A DNA stretch of 64,000 nt from Macrotis lagotis (taxonomy: Eukaryota; Chordata; Mammalia; Peramelemorphia; Peramelidae). The number at the start of each line of letters is the position of its first letter. Within the stretch, counting starts at the first letter, position 1. Below the pieces are notes generated by a model. That model did not search any database and was not told where the DNA came from. It saw only the letters and a list, made by a program, of their open reading frames with translations. Positions 62,399 to 64,000 of this stretch are shown here, piece after piece. Location: contig NC_133660.1 in the NCBI RefSeq assembly GCF_037893015.1, forward strand, positions 281,047,067-281,111,066, given 5' to 3'. A program made the position numbers and the translations under genes.

Positions 62399-62995
62399 GA
62401 GGAGAATGAGCAGTTGGACTTTTCCAGATGTGAAATAGGATGTCACTCCATTCTCACAATTAACAAATAAGTGAGATTTACAGGTAAATGAAGTTTATGT
62501 CTCAAGATGGAGCTAGTTTGGGGAGGAGCCACTGCCCCACTGCCTTTTTGGGTGACTTTTCTACAAGCCAAGTTTATAGGTTGTTCAGAGGGTTCATGCC
62601 AAGAAAAGACCCATCTGCTGACTTTCATAGGACACGACTATAACCAAGTCTAAGAGCAAGAGGGAAACTAAGTCTTGGACAACAGACTCTGCAGGTAAAC
62701 TGAGGCAGGCCTCGGGTCAGACTACTTGGAAGGCTCACTGGTGCTTTTGAGAGGGGAGATTTGCAGTCTGCATCATGGCTAAGAGAACTCGGCAAACACA
62801 GACACCACCACCAAAAAGCCCCAGCAGTGGTGATCACCAGCTCCATATAGCCCTGGCTTTCCTTGTGTCCTAGTCCACTGTCCAACTGGTCACCTCATTT
62901 TGTCTTGAGTTCCTGTGTCCTATTCTTGTTGGACATTCTGGATTAGACTTCATTCTCGGAGCACTTCTAAAGAGGACTAAATCTGCCAGTAACAA

Positions 62996-63215
62996 GGCTT
63001 AATCGGTAGTAGAGTGGATCACGTTCTGGGCTTGGAGTCAGAAGACACCTCTTTTGGAGTTCAGGTCAGCCTCAGACACTTCCTAGCTGGGTCACTTCAC
63101 CCTGTTGGCCTCACGTTCCCCCTCTGTAAAATGAACTGAAGAAGGAAGTGGTCAGCCATTCCAGAGGGGCCAGGAAGAGTCGGGCACACCTGAAATGACT
63201 GAAGGATAACAACTC
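62996..63215 (+). repeat. MAR1-like SINE
   Basis: GCTTGGAGTCAGAAGACACC, CCCCTCTGTAAAATGAACTG, CAGCCATTCCAGAGGGGCCA, GGAAGAGTCGGGCACACCTG, TGACTGAAGGATAACAAC. Confidence 0.82.
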
Positions 63216-63563
63216 CTTGCATCTGGATTTCCATTAACCAGTTCAAACCTTAGGACTAGTCCTGTTAACAGAACTATGAGGACACCAAATTAGGCACCTG
63301 TAGTTCAACTGATACTTGAGAGGCTTCAGTTTGTAGATGTCATTTGCTATTTTTCTCTTTACCTAAACCCTGTACTTGATACAAGAATCTTCTTTTAAAA
63401 AAAAATTCATGACGGCTTAACTTCTAAAATGAACACTTCTATTTTTTAAATTATCAGACACTTGAAAATGGGAAAAATAATTTTACTTTCTTTACAGTAT
63501 CAGTGCAATTTTATGTACAAAATCCTTAAGCAATCTTGAGAACTTGCTATGAAGATCTACTCA

Positions 63564-63714
63564 GGGACAGCTAGGTGGCGCAGTGGATAGAGTACCAGCC
63601 CTGGAGTCAGGAGGACCTGAGTTCAACTACGGCCTCAAACACTTAATAATTGCCTAGCTGTGTGGCCTTTGGCAAGTCCCATTGCCTTAAATGAATAAAA
63701 GAAAAAAAAAGACA
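63564..63714 (+). repeat. WSINE1-like SINE
   Basis: AGGGACAGCTAGGTGGCGCA to CCCATTGCCTTAAATGAATA and an A-rich tail. Confidence 0.88.
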
Positions 63715-63914
63715 TACTCAAAGCCATTGCAAACATTTGGAAGCCAATCATACAGGAATGTATGTCACCTAGAAAACAGACTAATCCTGTTGCCTTCTCC
63801 AGATTTATTATTCCATTTAATTAGGAAACTTTTACATTACTAATTCCCTCCTTAGGAAGATCTCATCCCTATTTTATCATCTGGCTATAAATGCAAATTA
63901 AAATTACAAGATTA

Positions 63915-64000
63915 TGGGGCAGCTAGGTGGCATAGTGGATAAAGCACCGGCCCTGGAGTCAGGAATACCTGGGTTCAAATCCGTTCTCAGACACTTAATG
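63915..64000 (+). repeat. WSINE1-like SINE, cut by the window edge
   Basis: TATGGGGCAGCTAGGTGGCA to CAGACACTTAATG at the last base. Confidence 0.88.

Overview
The window is mammalian nuclear DNA, almost certainly from a marsupial. The strongest pointer is more than twenty copies of a ~150-bp tRNA-derived SINE whose A-rich tail usually runs TTGCAAAAACCTAAAAA (WSINE1-like, by memory of the family). They sit beside MAR1-like SINEs, RTE-mobilised SINE copies, MIR, L2, marsupial-type L1 and one Tigger-like DNA transposon. The SINE tail suggests an Australian lineage (dasyurid-like) rather than a didelphid, but I cannot prove this without a library search.

Layout. 1-6.0 kb: the 3' part of the C11orf24 orthologue on the + strand, with a signal-peptide exon (1107-1206), a large mucin-like/transmembrane exon (4505-5517), a 3' UTR and an AATAAA at 5989. 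6-28 kb: an intergenic repeat-rich stretch with a Tigger-like element, an intact-looking TMEM258 retrocopy on the minus strand (18668-19085), two old L1 blocks riddled with SINEs, and a second retrocopy of unknown parent (23041-23413). 28.1-29.65 kb: a 1.5-kb GAT/GGT triplet satellite with a ~630-bp higher-order duplication. 29.87-31.56 kb: a strong CpG island that I take as the KMT5B promoter and non-coding first exon. 31-54 kb: the first KMT5B intron, filled with L1, L2 and SINE copies. 54131-54290 and 56565-56712: the first two coding exons of KMT5B (SUV420H1), encoding residues 1-102. 56.7-64 kb: the next intron, with a nine-copy 43-bp minisatellite; the SET-domain exons lie beyond the window.

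C11orf24 and KMT5B sit next to each other in the same orientation in human 11q13, so the window shows conserved synteny. The two genes are not known to act together: C11orf24 is a Golgi/post-Golgi type I membrane protein, and KMT5B is a nuclear H4K20 methyltransferase. I see no RNA genes, no CRISPR array, and no retroviral or other virus-derived element that I could support. I find no evidence of an undescribed multi-gene system; the most interesting items are the satellite beside the KMT5B promoter, the TMEM258 retrocopy with an uninterrupted reading frame, and local rearrangements inside repeats.
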